DNA from: Pelomyxa schiedti
Lineage: Eukaryota; Evosea; Pelobiontida; Pelomyxidae
Assembly: GCA_020536535.1 (NCBI GenBank)
Contig: JAHLWZ010000663.1
Coordinates: forward strand, 1-50,978
Reading direction: 5' to 3'
Length of the DNA: 50,978 bases
The position numbers and the translations under genes are program-made. A model generated the notes under the pieces. That model worked only from the letters and a program-made list of their open reading frames with translations, had not been told where the DNA came from and made no database searches. This document shows, piece after piece, positions 23,601 through 35,535 of this stretch (positions are counted from its first letter, which is position 1; every line of letters begins with the position of its first letter).

Positions 23601-26600
23601 AGAGACCGCCAACCTGACATCGTATTCCTATTTTTTTTGGTGTTTTGCTACTGAACACTTTCACAAAGATACATTCCATATATAAATACAAATGCTGAAA
23701 GGCATCTTATGCAACTTCTCTATCCCACCTATAACGCGTGGAACGCGACATCGGAACTCGAAAGCACTGCCAGTGATTTCCAAAATCTTGGCCGAAATCT
23801 TAGTACATTTCTGTTGAATACAATGGGAATTCATTTGTCCAATAGGGATAGAATCTGCTACCCAAAAAGGAATCGATTGGAATCTGTGGACACAAGAAGT
23901 TTATAATATTACCATATGGGATGGAAAACACCAAACGAGGCACCCAATGCTAGCAAGTTTAACTTTTTGTATGGAAGAATATGGCAGGGCAGCATATAAT
24001 TTGGCCAGCAAAAGCCATGCAAATGGGCTCTCTTTTGAGTGGGATCCCGATTTTCGTTTCATGTTGGTAGGTTTCTATCATCAACTTTAATATTTCCTTA
24101 CATGCTGTTGAAGGACAATGGCTACCATACAATTCGGCCTGCTTTGGAGTCTCTTACACTATCTTACCGGGTTAGCTCCTTATTTTAATTTGGCCCATTC
24201 CTAGCTACGCACCTGATCTATTGTTAGAACTTAGCTTTAGACACTATCCGGTCCTCCAGGATACTCCTGGGTGTCATTTTTCCGGTGACAGTAGTGCTTA
24301 TTGTTCTATGTGCAGGGTTTTTCTTTGTTAGGACACAACACTCCATACAAAAAGTCCGACACTAAAACCTTTGTTGCTCCTTATTCATCTACAGGAAAGA
24401 ATTGAGGTTTTTAGGCTTTTTCTGTATCTTCCACATGGAACTGCATTAAACATTTATAATAGCATCTCTGGCTCAAACCTTGAAGGTGTTTCCAACTTTG
24501 GGTTTTTTTTTTTTTTTACTTTCTTCTAGGGGTACCATCTTCTACTTCCACTACCCCTGGACCTGGCTCCCAAACAGGCACTCCAGAAACTTGTAAAGAA
24601 ATTACTTTCAAAATTAACCATCTCCGTGATCCAATAACCATCCGGTACACATAGTTTTTTTTTTTGTTTAATATTCCTACTTTCTTAGCTTTATATTTGG
24701 GGTATTGGTTCTGCTACTTTGTATTACTACCATCGCACTGTTCTCCATATTTGCACTTCGTGAATTACAAACTCCATTGGATTTAGTTACTCTCAGGTAT
24801 ATAGTGGAAGTTATTTATTAGTGCTTACTTATCTGCATAAAAAGGATACTTGAGCGGACAGCTCTCCAAAGGATACAGACTTCAAATGCCGCTATTATTA
24901 ATAGAGACGTTCTGTCCTTTGGCAGTATTGAGGGTTTATATGCCAATGTGGACGCTTCTCTTGAATACTATGACTTGATCCAAAACCTTTCTAGTACTAT
25001 TAGTCGTGTTTACAAAAAAGAATGGGATTATGAACCCATTAGAGATATTCTGACGGAGCGAGATTGCACCGGCATAGTACTGGGGGAGTGTGAAGGCGTT
25101 ATGGTATTATCCTTCATTTGAGATCAGTCTCTGGTTTACACAGTTGACAGGAGATCGACAACATTTTTATTTCCACTGCAGTGACTGTGAAGGTATGTGA
25201 AAATTTCAAGGTGGTAAATTCTAATGGGCCCTAGAATCTTCCTCTTAATAAAACCACTTGTGATGATGAAAATTGGCTCCTATCAGACAGAATCGACACT
25301 TTGGCACTTTGGACTTGGCATATTGAATATGTATGTACCCCGACATCTTCAAGCCATGTGATAGTTATTCCATTTAGGAGGATCTCTTTTTATCCTTGAT
25401 TCTTTCAACTGTTAAACAGTTTGAAGGCATCATCACAATACTCTTTGTATTTGCGTTTTTTGCATCGGCTATTTTCTACATCACGTTGCACAAGCCTCTC
25501 TCTCGTATTCACCGAGAGCATGTTCATATACTTCGGATGTTTTTATATGTGCCTTGGGATACCCTGGAGGCAACACCACAAATAAAGCACTTCCTCGAGA
25601 CTGGAGAAAAAATTGATACAAATACTCAAATGCGGAAGATGATACATGACACGCAAACGAAGTCGGAAAAGCTTATACAAGCAGCTGCCGATGCTGTGAT
25701 AATATGTGGCGAAAACCTGCTTATCAATACTTTTAATGCTGCAGCGGAGAGCATGTTTGGGTTTGTTTAATTTTTTTTGCTGTTGGTGGTTCTCATTTTG
25801 CTCAGCTGGAAGGCAGATGAAATAATAGGATCTCACCTTTCCCGCCTTATTTCTCCCGAGTGGTTGGAGTCTCAAAAAGTGGGAATTTCCTTTTTTCCAA
25901 TATGAACCAATACGAAATAGAAAACAACAAGCGAAAAGAACACAGAAGCAGTAGCATTTTCCAAAGATACAGGGAAATTCCCAGTTTTACTATCGAAGTC
26001 CACTGCTGTTCTTGAAAGTATGCAAGATCTTCCTTGTTTATTTTCAACAGTCTTCAGGTGGAACCGTTCTGATACTCATTGTTCGGGATGTCCGCGAAAT
26101 AAAGTAAGACAAAAATCTTACAAGAATTTTTACATTGCATCAGAGGCTATAAACTAATTCTTGAGCAAAATGAGGACTTCCTTCACAAAATGCTCCCAGC
26201 AACGATTGCCCAACGCCTCAAGTCCACAATTTCTAAAGCGACTGATGACAATGAACGATTGCTTATAGCTGATAGCCATCCAATGGTAGGTAGCGCACAC
26301 TCTTTTCCATCCTAATGGATTTGTCTGGCAGGTCTCCATCTTATTTGCTGGTTGATACCAAAATAAATTTGAGATTTCTCATCATTATAGATATGGTAAA
26401 ATTCAGTGAATGGAGCACAACAATAGATGCAGAAAAATTAGTTCAGATTCTCAATGATATAGTTTGTATCTGGGATTTAATATCTCTTTCTCTTGGGGTG
26501 GAAAAGATCAAAGTACCTGAACTTTTTTTCTATGGTTCACCTAACCACTGGTAATAGACGATTGGTGACAGTTACATGTGCGTGTGTGGCTGCCCTGAAG

Positions 26601-27251
26601 CCAACCCAAATCATGCCAGAATCCTACTTGAGTTTGCTGTAGAGATGTTGTGGTCTTTAGACAGATACAATAAGATTAGCCATACCGATGTTCATGTACG
26701 CATTGGAATAAATTCCGGCCCTGTAGTTGCCGGGGTTATTGGGGCTTCCAAGATTATGTATTCCCTTCATTCTCTGTCAACGTCACCCTAATCCAAAACC
26801 CAGGTATGACCTCTGGGTATGAAAAACCTGCTCTCCAAACCCACACTATAAATAATGATCACTATTCGAATTAAAATAACATTCTCGTAATTAAGGGCCC
26901 TTCGGTGAACATGGCATCACGAATGGAAAGTAGTGGAATATCAGATTGCATCCAGGTAAACCAAGTCCCAGACAAGTACTAATTCATTACTCAATAACAA
27001 AACACCAGGTTACGGAGAACACTGCCCGCCTACTTGGCTTTGAATCGCTGCAGCCTCGTGGCGAAGTCAACATTAAAGGAGGACACGTAGTTCAAGCCTA
27101 TCTTCACACACCCTCGGCACTACCCCCAGAGCGGCAGAAGTTCCTGGAAGACCTGTTCCAAGACAACGCATCCCCAACAGGGATGACTTGGGGAAAGCAC
27201 ATCACAAAAACACCCTCGTTGGTGTCTGTGCAGTCTGTCAACCAGTTCTAA
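20678..27251 (+). CDS. tmcB-type multi-membrane PAS adenylyl cyclase
   Basis: Large membrane-bound adenylyl cyclase in more than 20 exons. The start MSEVGGESEAGSATAGDLGT is followed by a Ser-rich tail, then several hydrophobic segments (21.2-22.2 kb, e.g. LEIVFSVYIVLMIVGVIAAT). A tmcB-like region follows (FGRLLKKFPKSSKVLRQYGM, 22.9 kb), then more membrane segments and a coiled linker. A PAS domain (DAVIICGENLLINTFNAAAE, 25.7 kb) leads through HKMLPATIAQRLK to the cyclase domain. Catalytic features: metal aspartates in ILFADMVKFSEWS and GDSYM; base-specificity residues Lys (EKIKTIGD) and Asp (MYDLWG), the adenylyl rather than guanylyl pair; transition-state Asn and Arg in SVNMASRMES. All required residues are present. 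The metal-aspartate codon is split by an intron, and two microexons (19 and 13 nt) lie in the catalytic domain. Confidence 0.88.
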
Positions 27252-27372
27252 CTGGCTTCACCAGTTAGAATCAACATGTGCATTTTTGTTTGTTTTGTGG
27301 ATAATTTTCCATGGTTTTTGAATTTTTGCATTTGCAAACGAATACTATTAAATATTTTGTCACTTCGGTTTG

Positions 27373-29999
27373 TTAGGCAAGACCCAGGGCCACAAGTTTT
27401 GCATTGGTAGGAATGCCAGTTTCATCCCAGCCGCGCTGCCTGTAATATTCCCCAAGTAACTCCTCCTTGTGCCATGTTTGACCCTAGGAGTCTGGTTAAT
27501 GGCAAGGGTACTAGTAGGAAGGGATACCTTGAAGGAAAGGTCTTGAAGCGGTTCAACCAGCAAACGTTTGGGCAGTGTGTCATCTGCGGGTGTTATGCCT
27601 GCTGCAAGATTGAATTTCTTTTGGGCATTCCATACTCTACAAAGACAAAGTTATGAGTTGTGAGGCCAAACAAATACTTGAAGAAACCTCGCGCCAACTT
27701 CCATGGCAAAAGCATCAGAATTTGGTGTTAGACCTCCTGTGGCAACGTGGGCAAGTTTGGCATATTCCGCAGCTCCAAGAGCAAATGAAGAAAACAGGCA
27801 CATCCCCACAGAGTCAATAAAGGCAGTCAGGTCTTGGAAGGCTATCACTGTGGAAACTTTTGAGCTATCGATGGCTGAGGGGTCCAGTTTTACAGGGCAT
27901 CCAACATGTTCTATTATAAAATTACTACTAGTTTGATACTGGAAGACTGAAAGAAGAATACCAACTGCGGTGGTATATCCATACACGTGGCAACCACCAC
28001 GTACAGACGTAGAATAGTTCAGTCCTGAACTCTAGGTTGAAACGGAAAAATACTGGAACAACAAGTTACCTAAGCCTTGCAGACCACGTGGATCATATGC
28101 AGGGAGTTCTTGACCTTTCACTAACGAAGAGTCATTTTATACAATAGCCAAGAAGGGAAAGCAACCACTCATGGAGAACTCAGGATGCCCATGCTTAGTT
28201 GCGAAGCGCAGTGAGCCCTCAGCAAGATCTGCACCTATACCAGGTTCCATTTTTCCCATTTTGTCGATGTACGTCACAAGACATTCACTGCTCTGCGGGA
28301 GGATTAGGAAAAAGTTGAATAGTTGCAAGTGGGGTGGGTACTCCAAAAACGATGGGCTCTGAAATAATGCCCTTGGCATGAAGCTCCATTGCGCACGAAA
28401 TCGTCCCGCCGGCACTGATTGTGTCAATGCCGTATTCATTGCACAATTGATTTGCTTTGCTAATAGGTGCGAAATCAAAAATACCACCTAGGCGCCATAA
28501 GAGAATATCAAGTAACAATACTACATACAATTGGCACCAAAAGCCCAGGCGGTTTCTGTTGAAAAAAAATTAGATCCTTGGGCACTTTCGCAAGTGAGGT
28601 ACACACCATACTCTGGGCCACTTATTACATGGCCTTCAATCTCAACAACCCTTCCACACCTAATCACACAGTTATTGCATCCCTCTGGATGTCTGAGATA
28701 GTGCTCAGATACAAATTCACCCGTTGTCTTGAACAAGGATTAATTTGGTCACTAAATGGAAAAAAAAAACGCACAGGTTCACAGGTGGTGGGGTCACAAT
28801 GCCCAGATTGAAAGTTGAGGTTGGGGAGAATTCCAGCATCGTTGCAGCCTTTCATAAGTACATTCGTTCCGTGTTGAGTAAGTAATCCACAAACTGCATT
28901 TGCGTGCATCTTTTTAACCATTTCGATATTTGTCTGTGTTGCAATATGAGCAAGGTAAACATAGAAGAATGAGTACTTCTCTAAGCGCCTCAGCATTACT
29001 AGCATTCACAACAGAACCTCCACGACATACAATAGCCTTGAGCATTTTAGAGCCCATTACTGCTCCAATTCCACCTCGACCAGCTGCGTGTTTGATATCA
29101 CTCATAATGCATGCAATTTTGCTATAGTGAAGACAGTTATGCTTGGTAAAAATACCATTCGGTGAACCCAGACCTGAGCTTTTCCCCCCCAGGGCCAATG
29201 CAGGAAATGCTAGTCGCCTTTGGCGCGCCATATCTTGTATGTAATACTTCAAACGTCTTCGATGTGAGTTGACCCCAGATGTCACTTGCACTTACAAGTG
29301 AAGGTCGTTCCCCACCCTATTTGGATTTAAAAAAAAGATCATAGTTGGGAGGTTAACTACCCCAATAACTAGAAGGACAGGAGAGGCAGATTTCCCGGAA
29401 ATGATAATAGCATCATAGCCAGACTTTTTCAGTGTAATACCGAACATTCCACCCATAGAAGTGCTAGAGAGAGTACCAGTCAGTGGACTCTTGCTCACGA
29501 ATGTGCACCGGGCCCCTTTTTGGCTTGTGAGGCATAGAGGCAGAGCAAAAAACGAGGAAAGAATAAAAAAAGGAAAGCCGGTGGGTGAGAGAACCTGTTG
29601 ATACTCCAACGCCTGTGAGAGGTCCAGTTGCTGCCACTAACAAGTTCTCAGGGCTCAACGGGTCCACTCTTGGGTCAACAGACTCTGTTACAATCCTACA
29701 ATTACAGTTAGAAACATACCCACTTCCGTTAGTCTTTTGTAAATGAATTATGCGTAGTAATATTTTTGAAGGTGGAACGTACTTAATTCCCAGCCCCCTG
29801 CCACCAATCCACTTTATTTTGGTTTCATTTAGCAAGGGCTCGTCTACCAGTGTTCCCTATGGCGAATTCGTAAGAAACAAAAAAGAGGAAAGTGAATCCC
29901 TTTAAACCAACTCCACCAAAAAGATTAATATTTCACACATACGGCGGTGAGATCAACTCTCAATATCTTTCCTACGTAAGCGTCGTTGTGGGATGCCAT
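27373..29999 (-). CDS. aor: aldehyde:ferredoxin oxidoreductase (tungsten/molybdenum pterin enzyme)
   Basis: Oxidises aldehydes to carboxylic acids with ferredoxin as electron acceptor, using a bis-pterin tungsten (or molybdenum) site and a [4Fe-4S] cluster. Spliced N-terminus [19 protein letters not shown] joins [14 protein letters not shown]. Then [60 protein letters not shown], and the cluster motif CNNCVIRC (C-x2-C-x3-C). Next come [29 protein letters not shown], the last cluster-cysteine motif DSVGMC, and [20 protein letters not shown] before the stop. All four cluster cysteines and the pterin-binding segments are present. At least nine introns, including one flanking a 27-nt exon (28529-28555), show it is a true nuclear gene and not bacterial contamination. 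AORs are mostly archaeal and bacterial. No targeting signal is evident. Confidence 0.95.
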
Positions 30000-30140
30000 T
30001 CCGTACTGCCCGGTTTTTTTTGTTTTGTATTTTTTTTTCTTTCAAGACCTTTTGTTGAAGCAGTTTGGTTTTGGATGTTGTTGATTTCTTCTTCGATGAA
30101 TCGCACATTCCACGGATTTAAACTCTGATCTGAGATTCAG

Positions 30141-30954
30141 TGTACTACCACTCTGGCCGCATCACTGAGGTGGTACACGACCAAAGAGGTGTCTGAGCAC
30201 GTCCCCCCCGACGACTGCTGGGTCATTCTCTTTGGGAACGTAATTGACGTCAGTTCCCTGCTCAGCGCCCACGCCTGTACCGCCGACGAACTAGCTCCTC
30301 TTGTGGGTCAGTAGGTTTTTCCCGTTACTTGATATCCCATAACAACTCTGTGCACGTCTACTCAGTGGTGCTTGTATTCCCGCACCCATAAGTCAGACCG
30401 CACACAAACTCACTCCTCCCGAAACCCCAGAGAATGCCGGCCGAGATGTATCGCACTGGTTTGATCCCGACACCCACGACTTGATGTGGTACATGAACCC
30501 AGAGACCGGATCGCGTTCAGTGTGGACGCCCATGGGCAGGTTCCCTCACGTTCCTCCTGAGATTCCACACTCACAGTGGAGAAACGACTTTGATGTACCG
30601 TGGTGGGCAAATGTCAATTTGCGCGTTGGGCGCGTGTCCGATTCCACACTCAAAATTTGCTTGGTCAACACTCTTACTCTGCACAAGAAAATAATGGAGG
30701 TTTTTACCCCTATTATAACAAGCTTACGAATTGTAATACAATACAAGGTTGACCCCATGGAAACACTGGCTGAAATCCGCGCAAGGTGTTACACCTGGAA
30801 TTCCAATGAAGACAACTACACATGGAAGTATCTAGGGGTCCCTCTACACATGTCAGGCACTCTAGGTGCCAATGGCGTGCAGTTTTTGGATGGGGAGACC
30901 CCTTACATTTTCTTGTATTTTAAGGACGGAATCGTAGACGACGAGAAAGACTAA
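30141..30954 (+). CDS. CYB5D1: cytochrome b5 domain-containing protein 1 (CYB5D1-like)
   Basis: Homologue of a ciliary/axonemal protein with an N-terminal cytochrome-b5-like domain. Exon 1 encodes RWYTTKEVSEHVPPDDCWVI and LFGNVIDVSSLLSAH, joined (CA|GTAGGT...CACTCAG|T) to NAGRDVSHWFDPDTHDLMWY, then TPMGRFPHVPPEIPHSQWRN and PWWANVNLRVG. A 54-nt intron at about 30699-30749 joins to METLAEIRARCYTWNSNEDN and SGTLGANGVQFLDG. The heme-type histidine falls in AGRDVSHWFD. No in-frame ATG lies between an upstream in-frame TGA and the first conserved residue, so the true start is probably in an unresolved 5' exon. Divergent from the oxidoreductase, about 140 bp apart. Its presence suggests the organism makes or once made a flagellum. 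Confidence 0.85.
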
Positions 30955-31041
30955 AAAAATCACAGAAAAAAACAAAGTTTGTTTTGTTTTTTTTGGTTGT
31001 ATATTACCAGGAAAATGTAGCTACACAAATGTGCGGATGGC

Positions 31042-33605
31042 TTATCTTCTTTGGGTCTTTCCTGCCTTTCTCTTTCCAGAAAACAAGTGCTTGGGTTTCT
31101 TGGTATCAATTCTTCTGTCTCCTTCACCAACTTTTGCAACACGAGACCACTTCTTCTTTTCTCTGAAATCACTTTTAATTGTTCCAAGTCTTGCCTGTGG
31201 TTTTGATTAGTTTTCGGTAGTGAATACTAAGAGCTGCACACCTTAACATCCTTGAAACCAGCTCCTGGCGCTGGAGTAAGAGACCTCTCCCTGTTTTCGA
31301 CGTTCTCGTGGTGACGGTCACATTTACTAAGACCGCGGCGCCTCTTTCTGTCGGTCTCAAGGAATCGTACCTCCAGGGACTTGGCTGTACGTTTTCTCTT
31401 TGTGCTTGAGCTCCTGAGTGTTGTGGGTTTAAAAAAAAAATTATTGAAGGACTTCTACCTTGCTGCTCCCTTAGCCGCCACATTTGCATCAGCACTATCA
31501 GCACCAAGGTCTGTGAGATGTTTACTGAGGTGCGTAGAGGATCTCTTCACATTGGTGAGCATTGAAGTCGCATGTGACCTTGAGTGCTGATTGATTGCGT
31601 GCAAATATCTCTTCATCTTACGCTTGTGCATAATATCCCGATACTTTTCCAGTTGTTCGGTAGCTTATGGGGGAAAAGAAAGGTAAATAAAAGGTGTACG
31701 GAAGGGCGCTGCATACTCAGGGGCACATCTTTGTCCAAATTTAATTCTCTCCTCCTCATCTCCATGGCTACATCTTCTTCTTTTTCAAGTTCCTCCAAGC
31801 GAGCCACAATATCAGGGTCAATGAAATCAATAATGTTTTTGCCATCCATAATTTCAGGTATCACATCATACTTCCAGGCAGGATTTTCCAGTATGTAACT
31901 TTCTGTGGTACGTTATTGGGTGTGTGTAGCTGTCAGAGTACGAACCACGATCACTCATTCTTTCCTCCCACGGCTGCTTCCCAATGGAGAGAACATCATT
32001 TTCCCAATCCAAATGAGCAACTTCAATTTGCGCTTTGGTGAGTTTTGGTGGTAATTCTCCAGAGGCAACAGCAGCTTTGAGCTCTTCAGCCTTAACTCGC
32101 GCGCGGGCAACACTGGGCGGAATACAAGGTGGGCGAGCCTTGTTGGTGTTGGAGAGGTTTAAGAGGAAAACAATATTCACCTGCGAGTCTCTGCGTGCTG
32201 GTGCTGCTAAGTGAAGTCTATCTAGTAATGCCCCAGTTTTCTTTTTGCCCTCCGTTCTTAGTTCTAGAAGAATATCACAAACCTGTAAAAGGATAAGGTA
32301 AGATATGTATTGTTGATTGCTGAGCCTTGCCTGAGCTTTAGCTTCAGCAATTCCGATTTCGGTAAGTGTACTCATTTGAAGGATAGGCAGTTTGTGATTA
32401 GGTAGTTCTGTACTCTTAACTAAGCTCTCAATGAGAGTTCTATCCTCCACTGGGAGTGTGTCGTACTTCATCATATCGATTTTGTTGAGAAGTAACACAA
32501 CAGGTTTATTTGTGAAAAGGGGCTTGAGACTCTCAAAAAGTGAAACCTACTTCTGTTAACTTTTTAAAAGGGCACGCAATAACTACCTGTTGTCTAATGG
32601 TATACCCACAAGCAGTGGAAATATCTATCACAAATAGCACAGCAGCTCTCAAGTGGGCCAAAGCAGTGATAGCTTGCATCTCTATTGTGTTTCGGTCTTC
32701 AAGAGGATGATCAAGAATTCCAGGGGAATCAATTACCTGTGCACTGTTACTACACATTCAGATAAGGCTCTGGAGTTAGAGGGACCGTACTTGCCACCGA
32801 AGATATTTGTAGTCCATGTGCCCAACAAACAATGATTTGGTGGTGAATGCATAAGGTTGCACATCAACGTTAGCATTAGTAAGTTTATTCATGAGGCTGC
32901 TTTTGCCAACATTTGGATACCTTCAAAAGATTGGTTATGATGAACAAACACTGGCAAGAGTAAGTAGGGCTGATACCCTGTGATAAGAATAGTTCTTGTT
33001 GTGGGGTCGATGCTGGGAAGCCTGGCCAAATGTTGTCTGACCTGCTCTAGATATGCTAGACTGGGTGACTGTTGTCGGATAAGAGTGCACATCCTAGGAA
33101 CCATTACACAAATAATATTGGGTAGAAGGAGGACCTGCCAACAGCTGAACGCTTGAGCTGTTTGCATCGGTACAAACTGTCACCATATTTTAGGAATCGA
33201 ACATATTCTTTCCCGATATTGTCGATTAAGCGTCTGGCAGTTGCCAGCTGGGCCAAGGCGATTTTGTAGTGGTCCTTGTCATACAATACGTTCAGCAAAT
33301 CAGCGTAAAAAGGGTGTAAATCCTGCGAGCGAAAGGGAAGAATTGAACACGGTGCTGATCCAATAAAAAAAGAGGGGAGTTCTTACGTCAAGGACAGGGA
33401 ATTCCTCAAGAATGAGAGAAAGTCTGTCGTGGTAGGTCTGTTGGACAAACCGCACTTTTCGTATGTAAAACGCACGAATCCTTGGGATCGCGTAGTGCTT
33501 GTGAATAACCGTCGGAGTCTTCGACTGTGTCGACGACAGAACCACATCTATGAACTCCGAACCGGGGGGAACAACAGTGATACGCTTGAAGTTGTAAAGC
33601 ACCAT
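31042..33605 (-). CDS. NOG1: nucleolar GTP-binding protein 1 (NOG1), 60S biogenesis GTPase
   Basis: Essential GTPase of pre-60S ribosome assembly. Starts [20 protein letters not shown], with the helical N-terminal domain reading [20 protein letters not shown] and [20 protein letters not shown]. The P-loop region ([16 protein letters not shown]) is split by an intron; the family hallmark [20 protein letters not shown] follows. Further on are [20 protein letters not shown] (G3) and [11 protein letters not shown] (G4). The C-terminal part has [20 protein letters not shown] and ends [18 protein letters not shown]. All GTP-binding motifs are present. Exons are separated by short introns. The start is 262 bp from the divergent LUC7-like gene. 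Confidence 0.95.
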
Positions 33606-33867
33606 TCGTTGTCGTAGATCCGGCCGAACGCCTCAGTGCTCTGTGGGGCACGCAATTTAATAAGGAACTATTTCACCGCAACTGCAGATAGAATAGAAAT
33701 TCCTCCTCCACAGAAACAAGTCTGCTCCGCTCCTCACGACTCCTCCTCCTTTTCGCTCTTACTCAGCACTGCATCACTGAAGCAGGGCCCCTCAATGTGA
33801 CTCTGAGGACTCAGCTAAGATCACACACTCAGGAAAAATCAAAAAACAAAAAGAAAGTCAAGACAAA

Positions 33868-35535
33868 ATGGACGACGTGCGTGCTATGTTGGACGACCTA
33901 ATGGGACGAGATCGCAATAGACTGGTGCGTCAAAACCGTCGTTAATGTTATTCTCCCCGTTTTTTTCCCGTTTTTCTTTTTTTTTTTTTTTTGCAACCTC
34001 TAACAATGGTGCCCGTAGCCTAACGAGAGAACTCGTCGTGGTGTCCACTTTTATGATCCTCATGTTTGCAAGTATTATATTTGCGGTTTTTGTCCAAATG
34101 AGCTGTTTACAAACACAAAGAGCGACCTTGGTGCCTATTCCCTCTCTTTTGCACCGTTAGCTAGTCTTTATCTATCTTCAACGAAGCTATTTTTTTTTTA
34201 TTCCTAACATCACGCACCTTGCGCTTCACCCTATTACATATAATCAAATAATTTCTTTCTGTTGCTGACTCAGCACATTTATGGTATCCTCTTCTTGCCC
34301 TTAACACCAATAAACAACCATTCTTTCATCCTGCTTGTACCCTTCATTCCCAAACTGACCAGGTCCTTGTTCCGGTGTGCATGACGACGGATGTAGAACT
34401 GAGTGTGTAACTCAAATCATGGTAGAAACCCGTTTTAGATACTAATACTCTCACTCTCCCCCAATTCAACCTGCTTCATTCCTTTTATCTGGATCTCTAT
34501 TCGACTCGCCCTTGGCTGCCACTTTTTTCTGCTTTCGTGTTTGTTTTCTTTTCTGTGCCCCTGTTAGATTTATGAAACTCTCCCTGGAGGCCAAAAAGAA
34601 GTATGGCTATGAAGTAGACTTTACCAGACACCTAGAGCGGCTGGTTAATGATCTGGATAGGAAGTAATCTGCCTGTAGTTAGTGTCTCTTTCTCTAACAC
34701 AGTGTAGAATTAAAAAAGGATTAGAGAGGTTGGAACACCAAGATGACAGAGTAGACCTCTCACAATTGCCACCTGAAACTCAGATACGAATAAATGAGAT
34801 CACCCAACACATTCAAGAATTAGTAAATAAGGTAAGTAATCTTACTACTGGAACATTCTGATTTGTAATTACAGGTGGAAGCTCTAGGGGAGGAGGGTAA
34901 AGTCGAAGAAGCACAAGCAATGATGGTAGTAATTGACCAACAAAAGAAAGAGAAAGAACAACTAATTCAGGTTAGTACACGTGAAACTCCAGTTTCTCAT
35001 TCATTTTCCCAAGACATATACTCAAGAGAAGAGAATGAAAGTGTGTGAAGTTTGTGGAGCATTTCTGGTGATAGGGGACACCGAGAAGAGGACACAGTCC
35101 CACCTTGAGGGCAAGCAGCATTGTGGGTACCAAAAGATAAGAGACTGGGTCCATGAGTGGAACAAGGTAAGAGTAAGCCCCCACTCTCCCCGTACTGCTC
35201 ACACAACACCGAAAAAAAACCAGAACCGCTCTGGTGGTGGAGAAGCTGCGTCGTCGTCAACAAGCAGCACTAGCACTACTAGCACCACCACTGCCCCCAC
35301 TGCTGGCTCTTCTTCTTCTTCTTCTTCTTCTTCTTCTTCTTCTTTGGCCACGCACCATCCCCACTCCCACTCACATTCCCAATCCCGCTCCCGCTCTCGA
35401 TCCCGCGACCGTGACCGTGATCACCACCGGGATACTACACACAGGAGGGACCACCATGATCACAGAGACAGAGGCCGACACCGCCGTGAGAGGTCGAGGT
35501 CACACTCTCGCTCTGCATCACCAAGGAAACACTGA
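33868..35535 (+). CDS. LUC7L: LUC7-like U1 snRNP splicing factor
   Basis: U1 snRNP-associated protein that helps choose 5' splice sites. Exons join as MDDVRAMLDDLMGRDRNRL, then RGVHFYDPHVCKYYICGFCP with ELFTNTKSDLG, then PCSGVHDDGCRTE. This is the first CCCH zinc finger. Coiled segments follow (FMKLSLEAKKKYGYEVDFTR, RINEITQHIQELVNK). The second, C2H2-type finger is MKVCEVCGAFLVIGDTEKRT and SHLEGKQHCGYQKI. The tail is a Ser/Arg/His/Asp-rich RS-like domain with a polyserine run from (TCT)n at about 35308-35344. Complete, with all zinc ligands. Divergent from NOG1. Relevant to the weak 5' splice sites seen throughout this window. Confidence 0.95.

Noticed and set aside
27373-29999. Oxidoreductase as bacterial contamination
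   Set aside because: The conserved protein is restored only after removing many GT...AG introns of the same type as in the neighbouring genes.
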